64,000 bases of DNA from Enoplolaimus lenunculus (Eukaryota > Nematoda > Enoplea > Enoplida > Thoracostomopsidae): contig JASANG010001159.1 in NCBI GenBank assembly GCA_030248215.1, positions 1 through 64,000 of the forward strand. Direction: 5' to 3'. This document shows, one piece after another, positions 47,301 to 58,619 of the stretch. Each line of letters begins with the position of its first letter. The stretch's first letter is position 1. Under the pieces are notes generated by a model. The model made no database searches. It saw only the letters and a list, made by a program, of their open reading frames with translations, and was not told the origin of the DNA. Made by a program: the position numbers and the translations under genes.

Positions 47301-50300
47301 TTCAAATCTTTCCAGCAATTTTGGGAAGATATATATCCTTCATATCATCCCTTAAATACGCTCATGCTTAAAACCAAATACGGACGAAATCTTCTTCCGA
47401 GACGGTCCTGTGTTGCTTTTATTTCATGTGACGTTCGCTCAAAACAAACAGTCGTATTTTATTGGCGATTTAACTCAGTTTTGTGTCTTCATTAATTCGC
47501 GCTGGAATAAAATCGAAATTCACATGCCAACCAATGCCCCACATCTTAAAGGTCGTGCAGTTGTTCCTATCGGTTTGATTAAACAGTAGTACATTACAGG
47601 GACTTAGCCAACATTGTTTTTCAACGGGGTTCATTTCGGGTAAAAGATTATTGGCGAGCGAGCGTAGCGCGCGGAAAAAAACTAAGTCACCCTTGGAACC
47701 TACCTGATTATTTCTAAACCCTGAAAAGTGGCTTCTTTGTTTCTGTAGAAAATTCGGGTGGATTTGTGCCGCATACTTCCTCTACATAGGCTCACAATAT
47801 CACACGCTATTTGTAACATGACGACCAGGGACATCGACCGGGTTTGATTTCTCTGGCATTGGTAACCGAAATTTTTCTGCCTCTGTAAATTACTCGACAG
47901 TCTGTAAAAGTGCGCTATTTTTCGAGTTTTGATGAAATTTCGGGCAGATATATCGACCACTCTGTTACCCCTGGATACGATCCTGTTGACTTCCATCGAC
48001 CATAAGCGCTTTTGTGGTATTTTGAAGTTTCAAAAACCTTATCTTTTTGTTGCTGTATCAGACCCGTAGTCAACTCACCTTGCTAGGGGGGACTAAAAAA
48101 TTTTCCGGAGGTACATTCAAGGGATTTCAACGAGTTGTAAGCGAGGTTGAAAGTTTTCTAGAAGGAGGGCCAAAATATTTCCAGTGGTGCTGAGCCCCAC
48201 CTTGCCCCCCCTTGGCTATGGTCTCGTGCTGTACTCTTACGGCAAATTCATGTCGTCTTCTCGTTCATGAATTTTGATTGGGTCACCATACACTGATCAT
48301 CCTTTTAATTATTGCGCTGTAGTATATGAAGAAGTATTTGAAGAAATAATGCAACCACACAAAGATGGACCGTGATTGCGTGCAGATGGTAAGACCAATG
48401 AACGCATAGATTCAAAGGATTTTGGAGTTTTCTGTGACGTAAAGTATTGAAACCAACGGCTGAGCTTTTGGGTATAGAGATTTTGTATAGATTTGTGATG
48501 TGCTTGGGGAATAAAAACAACTTAATGTTTATTTTATATGCATATACACGCGTTGCCCGGAAGTTAATCAGTATGATCTGCTGCGTCATTGCAGGGGGTG
48601 GTGTAGAGTATCCAGTTAATGTGACAAATATGTAACTACGGACGTAGCCAAAATTTTGCCGTGACATAGGCGTGGGCCACATTACTTGAATAATGTACTT
48701 CGTTACGAGCAAGATCATTTCTTTTAGCTACACTGCAAAAAATGGTCAGTCAAATTGCCTCTCTTCGAAATAGGATCTACGGGACTACTTGACTCTCGTG
48801 GAGTCTAATTTGACTCAGTTTGTGTAGTCCCGTAGAACCTATTTCGGAGAGAGTTAATTTGAGTCACAATTTTTTGCAGCGTGCCCTCGTGCGCATTTCT
48901 GTTTGAGTCAGTTCAATATGGCAAGTTAATATTTGAAAACGGTTTCAGATGGTCGGATTCTTCTCAAATCAATCCTTTGCAGTAGGAATACAATTTAGCA
49001 TAATTTGGTGTTATGCATCGCAAACTGGACATAATACTCATTGTAGGTCTGTGTTTCGTGTCAGTCCCAGTTTCGTAATTAAATGAAATTCAAAGTTCGA
49101 AACGGGCCTCCAGTAAAAAGAAAGCCAGGGGCACTCAGCTCATCGGAAAGTTGCCCCCCTCTTGGATGTGACGTGCCTGGTTAGAAAGTATTGCGAAATT
49201 TAATTACATGAACATATACGCGGTTAAAAGGTAAAATTTTTTGTAAACTTCTAGTATTTCTTTCGTAGACTACGGTAGGTACGCCTAAGGGTACAATTCC
49301 CTCCTCTGGGTTCACTAAGCAATTTTTTATCGCTAACACGAAAGTAACAGTTTTGCTTTATATTAAGAAGGCACCATGAGTCTGCAATTTCAATTAGACT
49401 AAGGTTAATATGCCTGAATGCCAAATTTGTAAACTATCAGATTTAGTCAGCGACTTAATTATTTACTTTGTACGCTTTTAAAAACGACAAAATCGTTAAG
49501 TAATTACTTAGCGCGTACTTAAGTACTATAAGTCATACTTAAGTAGGGTTTCAGAAACCCAGCCAATGTCGTACATATTATACGTTTTGCTCAAAAATGT
49601 GACTTGCCCACCTCAATCCAATATAGAGCACTAACATCCAAAATGCTACTTATTTAAAATATTCAAATACTGTGAGCGAAGCCGGAATCAGAGCGAAGAA
49701 CAGAGTTTCGGAAAGCGTATTATGTTTGGTGTTCGGGCGTCGCAAGTTGATTGTCCGTCCGCCGTCCGTCTGCTCAACGCTATTTTCAGGAATCGCTAAA
49801 CCGATTTTCATAAACGTTTTTATTTGAAACTTATTATCCGAGGTTTTGCCTCGCATTGGAGTTTTATATTTCTAACTAAGCGGTTTATTAGCTACACGCT
49901 AATGTTTATAAATGGCTAATCCTGAACTACGGCTTTTTACGTTATTTTATTAATTATTACAGTTACAAGCAGTCTGATTTCAGTAGTAAAAGGGTTTTTG
50001 GGTGCGAGCAGTCATACGCAGATTGCTAGAATACTCTCTAATGAGCGTTTTAGCTATGCCAATTATTGCGTTTGAGGATACTGTCAGAAATTGGGTCCGA
50101 GCATCGCTCAATACATGTACTCGAACCACGACTGGTTTTAACTTTTTGCATGCCGAGAGCATTATTACATAGTGAAATATAATGTAAGTCTAAAAGCACG
50201 GCATTCTTCTCTAAATCTAACCAATTTACGACAGAATTTCATAATATAAAGCAACAGTAGAAGCGTTTGTTCAGCTGGTTTAGGGTAATATAGCAAAATA

Positions 50301-53300
50301 CTAAAAATTTCAAAATTTTTTGATAATACAGTTTAATCTTGTTCATCATTTAAGACCTTGATCGATTAAACGAGATCTCACGAATAATCTCCCCCCAGCA
50401 GAATCTTCTAATTTACAATCTTCCACCAAAAATTGTTCTCCGGGGCATTCTCCCCTTCCAAAATTGCTCTCATGAACAATCTACCCCCACCAGGACTCGC
50501 GCTTGCAACTCGCCATATTCATGATCTGGTCGTTGTGCCTATTTTAGCAGGAATCAATGTGTTGGGTGTGACACCATTCAGTTCAGCAAATTTAACAATG
50601 AGTTTGATCCCTAAGCCTTACTTTAAGCCAAAGCCAAGCCTAGACCAGGGTAAACCTGCGAGAAACTATTCGTTTAACATTGAGGTAAGCATATTCGCTG
50701 TAGACGTTCTTGTGCTCTTATTTGCATAGGAATTGCTATGAAAATCACGTTTGAGATTTTTGACCCTTTGCAATATGACTGTGTCGTCTTGATAACAAAA
50801 CGTGCGTCCAAACTCACGACTAAATATCAGTGCCCTGCGAAATTTAAAATTTCATTTTTTACGATTAAAAATTTTATCGACTGTTCTATTAGCAGTTGTA
50901 CTTTTGGCATTTGAGTTTTACCAGCCGGCTGGCCTTGGAATCGAATTCCGCATGTTTCAAGTGTAAAATCACGAAACGTCTAAAATATAACGTTTAAACA
51001 AGTAGATTCCGATTTTCAAGCAGGTTTAAAGTTGTTTTTCAGGAGATAAGCACCACTATCTTAATGACTCGGATTTTTTTTTGCTTCCTCCATAATTTTT
51101 CTATATAACGTTTAAGTCACTCGATACAGAAGGCCTACCACAAATCAAACAAATTACAAAACATGTGACCGACGTCAAAAAATTGAGTTAAAAACGGGTG
51201 CATTTTGTTTTACCGCTGTAATTTTTGTTATAAAATGTTAAGGTCATAAGACACCATTATCTCTTGGGTACGTATTAGCCAAAAAGCGTTAACAAGTAAA
51301 GCAGCCAGACCAAGAGTGTTTTGCTGGATGTTGTTCGATATTGCACCCATAAAGGTTATAATATTAACCTCCACGGTCGTCGGTAGGAATTTGAAGAAAG
51401 AGGATAACACCTTCATCCTCATTGGTGTCCTAAGGAGCTGTTATATAGGAATTTGTGCACTGTCAAAATATTTTAAACTGGATTAACCAGGTAAAATTTT
51501 TATTCCATCATACCCCACGTCCATACCAAATCCAATATTCTGGCGACGCCGATCTTAACCTTTTACATTCTCTTGCAAACCACACAACCTACACAATACA
51601 GTTTATTTGCTGCAACAAATTTCTATCTTTGTTTTACCATTTTCTTGCTTTCGTCATAAGGTCGGAGACCCGAATTGGGAATATTCTGGCAAAACACTTA
51701 TACGTTTCAGACCGCTAGATTTGTTGTGGGTTAACGGCTATAATTAAATTTTTGTTTCGTGTTTCGCTATGATTGGTATGCTTAAAATGTCGAAATTTTG
51801 TCGTTTTGATGTTACGATTTTAAATGAATAAATTATTTAACAAGAACTGTAAGTGACTGTTATTAATTTTAAAATAAAACGTTGCATAAAACAATTACTT
51901 GACTGAAGATGCACCATAATTTGGTTAACAAGTAGCATTAGCAAGCCTGGACCAGTCCGCCACTGATTAATTAGACAGCTTAATACTTGTATAATTATTT
52001 TGTATACGCGAGTGTGTAGAGAGCCGTGGCGCAACAAGGAATTTCTATACACAGGAGGGGAGATTTTACCGGCGTATTAATAAATTGTGTACAAGGAATG
52101 CAGTATTTAATTATTGTTACTGTTTTAGGTAATTTATATTGCTTTATACATACCTCTGCAAAGCCCGTATCCTATTTTTATGTTCTGGGTTTTACTTTCG
52201 AAACAACATCCTTAATTATTTAAGATTTTCGTCAGTGAAGTATATACTGACGAATTTGGGTTAAAACATGACTAAAATATTGGGTCTTATGTTGAAATTG
52301 ACAACTCGTTAACGATAGTTCAATGAGGAAATATCTTTACTAAGAGTACCAATTCGGATACTGTAATCTGCAATCTTCCCTGATTCTATCTTTTGACACA
52401 CCTCGGTTTCTGCTAAATTTGGAGTCAAATTTGTTTTGTGTTTCGGTTTATTTATTACTGTTGTCTATAGGAATAGGGTTGTTTTTCTTTTTAATCGTAT
52501 CTATAATAAATCTCAGTTTGTCTAACTTGTAAGCATAAGCATAATGATGGGTGACAAGTTGTCGAGTTTAGTCATACCTTCTGAAAACTGTTCAGAATGT
52601 TTGCATTAATACAACTGAAGTACCAAACCCTGAAATAGTGTTAGCTTACATTGAACCGCAAAGATACACTCAAAATAAAATTTCTGATATTTAAGAAAAA
52701 ATTTCTTACATTAAAGAAATATAATTAGCAAGGTGCACTTGAAAAATATTTCTGTTATAACAGGAAATTTTTCAAAAAAGTTTTGAAATAAAGTCTGAAA
52801 ATAAACGTTTTCCAGTTATTTTTAAAAAAAATTGTCTGAAATATCAGAAAAACTTTTCAGATTTGCCACAGAAAATACGTGTCTGAATAAATTCAGAAAT
52901 ACTTTTTTGTGTGTATTATTTCTTTTTAATGAAAACGACGGCAACATCTCCTGCTTTGTCCTATAATGCAAAACAGCTTTCTTGCGCGCTACGCTGACTC
53001 AAAAAACACCGTTCAAATAGGCTTATACTCTCTCGAAATGAAATGATGACTACATACCTGGGTATAAAAATAAATTGCAACACTGCTCATTTCAGTGAGT
53101 TGATGAATCAATCAGCTAGCGAGTTAGTTATTTCTAAATTAATATCAGTGTGAGTTGATTAATTAACTCACAATGAATTGAACCAACCCAAAATTTTGAG
53201 TTCTGATAGTCCTAACTCAGACTGAGTGAATCATTTCATTCCGAATTAAAATCAACTGACTGAAATTTTCAGTGAAGTTGGTTTAATTAAAATTTGAGAC

Positions 53301-56300
53301 AAAATGCTGAACAAATTCAGATATTTATCCTGTAAAATAAGCGTTTTAATATTGTTTCGTTCTGATTAATATAGAATAATGCTTAACAAATAATGTATTA
53401 TTTAACGGAAATTGAACCAATTTCTTGGCGATAACACATCATATTACAAAAAACGGACTGTTTGTATCAACAAATTGGGACTTAATTTACACTTCAACTT
53501 GAACAGTGCACTGGTTGTAATTTTATTATTCTTTGCTTTATTGTTTTTGTTCTATAAAATTAGTAGAAAAAGGTTGTGTCGAAGACGTTCGACATACTTC
53601 ACTAAGCTCTTAATTCAATTGTACATCAGTCTGAATTAGAGAGTCGCTGTCTAGGCAAAACGCGCAATTTTAGTTCCTTCCAGATTGTTATTAAAATACA
53701 AAAATTACTGCACATCTGTAATGTCTGGAACGCCTGTTTGTCTCACTTGCAAATTAGGCGGTCCGTAACGCCAATTTTTGAACGGAAACAAATTCTGATC
53801 GGTAGATGGGCCAGATCAGGGGCGGAACGTTTTCTTGTGGAACTGCACCAGAGTAAGCTAAAGCTTTAGACTAATTTTTTTGCTTGGCTTAGGAATATGC
53901 TCAGGTTTAGGCTTAGGCTTAGGCATAAGACTACGCTTATAATACTGTTCCGCCTCTGTTCTTTACATTGGTCGGTAGATGTAAGGCTTTTGTTGCGATA
54001 TTACTGGATCAAAGTTAACTTTGTTCAAGTAGTTGCTATGGTGGAAAGACTTGTATTTGAGACCCTACAGTGGCCAGGTTGGGTCCAAAGACGTGAATTG
54101 TATTTTTGAAATTCGTTGCATTTAACAATTTTTGCGAACTGTAAACTAGTGCTCGAATTGAAACAGTAGTGTTTATAAGGTCAGTGAGCGTGACTAAAAC
54201 CAAAATATCATTTAGATGCGAAATATTCTTCAAATAAAGACCGCACATGTGACTGTGTTATATTAAAGGTAATTTGTTATACCGCGTACAACAGCTTATT
54301 AATTGTCAAAAAGTATCACTTATCGTGTTAGCCTCTGGTTACCTCTTTGTACACTGCTTCCGGCTACCTGAAACATAACCATAATCCTGAACACAATACC
54401 AAGGCAAAGCATAATCTTAAGCATGAGCCAAACACATTTACGAACCAGAACCTAAACTCTGATCCTAAGCTTAGGTTATGCCAAATTCTAAAAATACGAT
54501 GAATGTGTAGGGAGTCTACAAGAGCGCTCTAGTTTATCAATCAGTATTAATATTTAAACTTGAATGTTTACAGCGTAAAAAACTTAAACTTTGATTTGAT
54601 CACAAGGGGATTTGGTGTAATTAAGCACATGTGTACTTCAGAATTTTTGCTTTTAGCAGTGGGCCCAGCCGGAATACGGCAATGTATTTGGGATCCTATT
54701 TCATGGGTTGCTTGAAGTACAAGTGTATCTTACGTTATACACCGAAGGTTGTTAATTCCCACCCTCACTAGAACATTTTCTGAACCTCTGACACAGACTG
54801 AATTAAAAGAAGTGTCGTGTAACTGTAATAAACATGTTACCACTCTTGGCATGAAAGCGAGCAGTTTCACTCATTTTTCAATGATATGATTTTGTACAGT
54901 GTAACCCGGATATAAGTGACCCGGATATAAGAGAAACCCGGATATAGGAGACATTTGCTCTGGTCCGAAATTAGAGCCTGTGTTATGTATATAAATTAAA
55001 CCAGGATACAAGATACCTGTATATAAGAAAAAACCGGAAATAAAAGAGATTTTCTCCAATTAGAATGGATTGTTTGTGAACACCGATTGAAACTCTATTT
55101 TTGTCTGCGTTGTTAAGTCTATAACTGTTAAGAAGTGTTCCCGTGCTTACCTAAACAAAATAGACAAACCCGGATAGAAGAGACATCTTCTGCGATCTGA
55201 CAACTCTCTTATATTCGAGTTACGCTAAATTAAAAAATTGGCGATAGTGAGAACTTTTAAGCAAAAAAATTTCCCACCGTTTTATTGTAATAGTTTAGAA
55301 AAACATGCCGGACACGTAAATAGACTACACCTAAAATTAAGATCCAAATGGCTTCCGTCATAGAAACTGTAAATCCAATTTCAAATATGGTTGCGCTGCG
55401 TTTTTAATGTTTAATTTAACGTTAAAGGTCGCTGCTGATATCTTAGAAATTGCTTAGACATTTTGAGTTATTGAAATTGTTTCCAAATAAATATTCCGTT
55501 TACCTAATTGTTTACGACAAACATGCCGTACAGTCCCCAAGCTAATTGCAACTGCATAATTATCAAAACAGACCACCCGATTGTTGAATCCGTTAATGCA
55601 ATTTTGAGATTTTGCTTCGCTATTTGATTAATGTTCAACATTTGAAATAATTTGTAAGCCTTTTTTATCTGTTTGTATGATGTAATATTTTAGAAAAACT
55701 TGCCGAACATGCAAATGTCCACGTGATGATCACGAAGTTCGTCGGCAACGCATCAGCGTTCACGATTTGCTCGGAATCGCTGATAAAACAAGTAGACACT
55801 ATTTGAGTGCCAATAACGCCCTGATTGGTTCCGCTGAAGTACAAAGTAACAACTCGACAATGATCTCACGCAATTCGTCAATTAGTTCAGCAACAACCGG
55901 TGTTTACGGCTGGACGCCGCCTGGACTGCCTTCTAAAAAGGTTTGACTCTCAATTAAATTAAGGAACCCATATTGTCAAATGTTCATAGCACCTATTACC
56001 AGTTAGCGATATATCGTCAACCTCTGCAGTTACTACTAGGAAGGCTAAAATACAAACTTTGCAGGCTTAACTTCATGTGTTTGAGCGAAGTTGTCGTATA
56101 AATCTTTAAATTTTGTATTGTTTAGATTGAAGAATACATGAAACAGCTCCCTTATAACAAAGTTCCAAAACTACGCACTGAAGGTAAGCATTGTTATGTT
56201 TTGTTTCACCTGTTAGAAGGTACTGATACATTGCGAACCGGAATAACAGTGCTACCGCTGCCATCCTCTACCTACCTAGGTCGGGGCGGGTAGGTCGGGC

Positions 56301-58499
56301 CGTCGGCAAAAGCAATCAGCCATGTTAAACAAATGGGATTAAACAGTGCGGTCGTCCCACACGGTTGGCTTTTTGTTTGCTGCACCCCCACATACGTGCC
56401 CCCGGTCTTGGGATATACTGCTGCGCCTTTCACTGATACCTTAGAAGGGGCCCGATAAACCAGCTCGGAGGGGACGGATACCCTAACCGCGGCCCTCATT
56501 AATGAAATACACATTTAGTTTTTAGTATGCTTTTAGATATAACGTGAGGCATTATTCGTCAAATTAACAGTAGACTACGATTAGTCCCAGCCTTGTGTCA
56601 TAGTAACTTACTTAATAGTTAACTTAGATTGCCCCAGTAGCCCAGTAATTTGCGTGAAGTAGTCCCTAGATTGAATAATAGTCTTAGTTATCAGAGGAAT
56701 AGTCCAATATCTTCATAGTGTTGAGATGCATATGATTAATATTAAAGCCGTATTAATTGTCGCTGCAACCAGCATTACAAACGCACAGTTAAGAGCTGCA
56801 GGCACAAAGGAAACTAAACGTTATTTTAATTGAAATGAATATACGTTTATCAGGTGAAAAATACCGTGAGCGACAATTGGTTATTCAACTGCCACGACAA
56901 GATTTAGCATCGTGCTATTGTAAACACCTCGAGACCGCAGCAGAGCGTCGAGCTTTTGATGATTTTGTTAATATTCGTAACGAAATGGCTCTCGATATTG
57001 GATATATCAACCCGGAACTTGAAAAAGAAATGGTAACTTCGCGATATTATTATTTGGAGCTGTAATTTAATTTCAACACTGCCTGTAGCACCTATTAGCG
57101 CCAGTGTGGAAGATCTTCATATAATACGCGCAAGACGGACGGGTCCGTAGCGATAGAGGGCCCACGGCACGTAGAAGAATTTTGCCTCCCCCGTCTTAGA
57201 AATTTTTTAACTTTGCCTTTTAGTGATGGCAAATCCATGAATGCGCTTCCTGAAAAATTTTTAGCCCCCTTTAGCGAGGTGAGCGGGCAACGCGCCTGGA
57301 TGTGGATTTGAAAACATTCTTCGTAGTACGATACATTAAATGCGAACGAAGGATTTAAGTTTTGCGTCGTGTCGCCAAAAAAGTGATGGTTATTATAATT
57401 AAGAAATACGCTTAGCGTTCAAAAATAAATCAACGAGAGCACAGAACTATCGATGTTCAGCGTACTTTGCTTTGAATTCTGATCAAATCATGAGATCGTT
57501 TGAAATTCTTCAAATTACTGACACGGAAATCGCTACTTTTTACCTACGAACGCCACTACAAGTCGTTTTTAAAAATTAATTTTGATTTGTGACGTAGCGC
57601 ATCCTGTACTCGTGCTTTGTGACTGAAGAACTTATCACATGCGTTTTCCTGATATTTTTAGCAGAAAACTTTTCGTGAGAGCTAAGAAATCGTAGGCAAT
57701 ATTGAAAGCCTGAAACTTTAGACCCGTTTAGTATGATTCATTAGTGGGTAAAGCTATCTTGTGAATGGATATTACCAGATTTTAGAACGAATTTAATCAG
57801 AACTGCCTTTATAGTTAATAGAAGACACAGGAAGGTTCTTTGCGTTGGCAAGAAATTTGTCTATTCTGTATGTCTTTCAGTGCATTGGCTTTGATACAGA
57901 ACTTGTACACAGGGAGCAGTGGCGGATTTTCACTCCCGTACTTAAAGCCTTGCTTTTACGTTTAATAACTTAGCTGCACACCTGGCCCTCAAAAAGTTTT
58001 CCAGAAACATAAAAATGTGAAATACAAGCAGTCGCAATTTCGCAGGCAGCGCCAGCCAAAGATGTGACCAAAAGTATATACTGTAGTGACCCGAATAAAA
58101 GAAAATTATTTGACTTTTCTCTTGCATCCAGAAGGTTTTTCTAAAGCTACTAAACGTCGTGTTTTTGGACTCTCCATATTCAGGATAGGATGTATCCTTA
58201 CTATCCGTCCCTTTTTAGTAGACGCCTCGTGCGCCGGCCAATATCATTGTTTTCGTCCGCGTTTCGGCTTATGCCTGTTTCAGACTTGCCGCAAATGCTA
58301 TCGACCCATTTCCGCTCGTGATTTGGCAGTAATGGCACCAAAATTTGGCTCTGACTACTGTTGGCATCCGCAATGCTTTGTATGCACAACGTGCGATGAA
58401 TTACTCGTCGATTTGACGTACTGTGTTCGGGAAGGACGCATTTACTGCGAACGGCATTACGCCGAACTGAGCAAACCGCGATGCGCAACTTGTGACGAG
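41252..58499 (+). CDS. lim-9: PET-LIM protein of the Limpet/LIM-9 type, five exons seen, 3' end outside window
   Basis: Exons: 41252-41352, 55694-55940, 56126-56183, 56854-57032, 58284-58499; introns 14341, 185, 670 and 1251 bp, all GT-AG with matching phases. The spliced product reads in order: a Cys motif C-T-V-C-G-T-K-C-P-G-F, HTWRKTCRTCKCPRDDH (as at the N-terminus of Testin- and Limpet-type proteins); a Ser/Asn-rich linker; the PET domain from YGWTPPGLPSKK through IEEYMKQLPYNKVP, EKYRERQLVIQLPRQDLA and ALDIGYI; then LIM1 with all eight zinc ligands (CRKC, H-x2-C, C-x2-C, C-x2-H) and CATCDE, the first Cys pair of LIM2. The RERQLVIQLPRQDLA..YCKHLE and ALDIGY blocks are, from memory, closer to Limpet/LIM-9 than to Prickle or Testin. 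Family members carry up to six LIM domains, so most of the protein lies beyond 64000. Such proteins act as adaptors at muscle attachment structures and sarcomeres. Confidence 0.88.
41480..41565. repeat. Degenerate telomere-type block
   Basis: GGGTTAAGGCTTAGGGTTAGG on one side and AAACTAAGCCTAAGGC on the other, so the two halves are inverted relative to each other. Starts about 130 bases after the Cys-motif exon. Confidence 0.55.
42501..42684. mobile_element. hAT-like MITE, CACTAGCGGATCCAG family, copy 2
   Basis: CACTAGCGGATCCAGGGGTG on the left, CTGGATTCACCGCTGGTTG on the right (inverted, slightly offset). It shares the TTTCCCCCTCAGAAAATTT and AAAAATTACGTTCCA segments with the 23254 copy. 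The right boundary is approximate and no clear target duplication was seen. In the 14.3 kb intron. Confidence 0.62.
45170..45590. repeat. CGCGGGTA/TACCCGCG palindromic repeat, copy 2
   Basis: Contains CTGCGGGTATACCCGCGAG (about 45194), CACGCGGGTAAAAAA, TTTACCCGTGCC, then GCGCGGGTAAACCCGCGAG (about 45508) and GCAGGTCGGGTAATAAATCC near the right end. Probably one non-autonomous element; boundaries are approximate. Located in the 14.3 kb intron. Confidence 0.5.
48731..48883. mobile_element. Near-perfect fold-back MITE
   Basis: About 153 bp. The left arm CACTGCAAAAAATGGTCAGT through CTACGGGACTA and the right arm TAGTCCCGTAG through ATTTTTTGCAGCGTG pair over about 57 bases each, with a loop around GACTCTCGTGGAGTC. 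The class is unclear because no target duplication could be fixed. Confidence 0.82.
52665..52915. mobile_element. AT-rich MITE with TA ends
   Basis: About 251 bp. TACACTCAAAATAAAATTTC on the left and AAATACTTTTTTGTGTGTA on the right. The interior repeats TTTCTGATATTTAAG, AATATTTCTG, TTTCAGATTTG motifs. TA at both edges fits Tc1/mariner-type insertion, without certainty. Confidence 0.62.
53081..53274. mobile_element. Fold-back element with CAGTGAGTTGAT ends
   Basis: Left CACTGCTCATTTCAGTGAGT and right ACTGAAATTTTCAGTG pair imperfectly (about 19 of 24). The interior is full of GAGTTGATT/AATCAACT-type inverted motifs. Confidence 0.55.
53808..53971. mobile_element. TTAGGC-bearing MITE, related family
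   Basis: A 164-bp element. Left end GGGCCAGATCAGGGGCGGAAC and right end GTTCCGCCTCTGTTCTTTAC form imperfect TIRs. A perfect 9-base flank TCGGTAGAT occurs at 53799-53807 and 53972-53980. The interior has GGTTTAGGCTTAGGCTTAGGC and a TTAGACTAATTTTTTTGC stretch shared, in inverse, with the copies at 6547 and 31662. Located in the 14.3 kb intron of the PET-LIM gene. Confidence 0.8.
54365..54482. repeat. Degenerate telomere-type block
   Basis: CCTAAGCTTAGGTTATGCC and AATCTTAAGCATGAGCC units, strongly diverged. Confidence 0.4.
54897..55227. mobile_element. Tc1/mariner-like MITE
   Basis: TA precedes the left end CAGTGTAACCCGGATATAAG; the right end is CTTATATTCGAGTTACGCTA (inverted). ACCCGGATATAAG or close variants recur three times at the left and again near 55170. 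This end motif is typical of pogo/Tc1-mariner MITEs in animals. No transposase. The last large repeat before the 55694 exon. Confidence 0.75.
55694..55940 (+). CDS. lim-9: PET-LIM gene: exon with second half of Cys motif, linker and start of PET
   Basis: The first base completes Arg (CG|A). It reads KTCRTCKCPRDDHEV, a linker with RISVHDLLGIADK and SRNSSISS, then GVYGWTPPGLPSKK, the PET start. Donor AAG|GTTTGA is weaker than the others. 247 nt, ending in phase 0. Confidence 0.9.
56126..56183 (+). CDS. lim-9: PET-LIM gene: short PET exon
   Basis: 58 nt between ATTGTTTAG and GTAAGC encoding IEEYMKQLPYNKVPKLRTE plus one base of Gly. Corresponds to the x-Y-x4-LP-x-x-KVP core of the PET domain. 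A separate entry is needed because it is too short to stand out as an ORF. Confidence 0.9.
56184..56853 (+). other. Intron with a GC-rich insertion
   Basis: 670-bp intron. About 56235-56505 is distinctly GC-rich (GGTCGGGGCGGGTAGGTCGG, CCCCCGGTCTTGGG, GGGGCCCGATAAACC), unlike the surrounding introns. A minus-strand ORF of 80 codons crosses it but has no domain I know. It may be an inserted repeat such as a SINE, but no second copy is in the window. Confidence 0.5.
56854..57032 (+). CDS. lim-9: PET-LIM gene: exon with the C-terminal half of PET
   Basis: Acceptor TTTATCAG, then GT completing Gly. It reads EKYRERQLVIQLPRQDLA, SCYCKHLE, RRAFDDFVNIRNEMALDIGY and ends LEKEM before GTAACT. 179 nt, ending in phase 0. 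Confidence 0.93.
58079..58099. repeat. Solo end of the GTGACCCGAATAAG family
   Basis: ATACTGTAGTGACCCGAATA matches the outer TIR of the elements at 17917 and 37024. No second end or internal sequence is recognisable nearby. It lies about 185 bases upstream of the LIM1 exon, inside its preceding intron. Confidence 0.6.
58284..58499 (+). CDS. lim-9: PET-LIM gene: LIM1 exon
   Basis: Acceptor CCTGTTTCAG; 72 codons in phase 0 to GAG|GTAAGA. LIM1: TCRKCYRPISARDLAVMAPK, then CWHPQCFVCTTCDELLVDL, YCERHYAEL; all eight Zn ligands are present. It ends CATCDE, opening LIM2. The longer ORF starting at 58086 is read-through of the upstream intron. Confidence 0.94.
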
Positions 58500-58619
58500 G
58501 TAAGAGCGTTGTTGCTGAAAATATTTCGTGTTGCTTGCAAGTTTTTGTATTTCGCAGCTGCCTGTATTCAACTTTTGTTGCAAAATGTCGTCAATGCTGC
58601 TGTAAAAGGTGTAACAGTA

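Larger units (their letters stand above)
41353..55693 (+). other. 14.3 kb intron of the PET-LIM gene
   Basis: Begins GTAAGTGTG and ends GTAATATTTTAG. It contains the MITEs at 42501, 45170, 48731, 52665, 53081, 53808 and 54897 plus telomere-type patches at about 41480-41560 and 54365-54482. No exon with LIM or PET similarity was seen inside. ORFs at 48305-48718 (minus) and 50433-50729 (plus) show no domain. Confidence 0.75.

Noticed and set aside
48305-48718. 137-codon minus-strand ORF
   Set aside because: No domain, no splice or start context, and it overlaps an opposite-strand ORF of similar quality.
56835-57065. PET ORF starting at the ATG at 56835
   Set aside because: The acceptor TTTATCAG at 56851-56853 and phase match with the 56126-56183 exon show it is an internal exon; the first six codons are intron.
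41252-58499. Prickle or Testin as the gene identity
   Set aside because: Prickle PET has a different tail after the QLP block, and Testin PET lacks the ALDIGY block. The RERQLVIQLPRQDLA and ALDIGY segments fit Limpet/LIM-9 better, though a phylogeny would be decisive.
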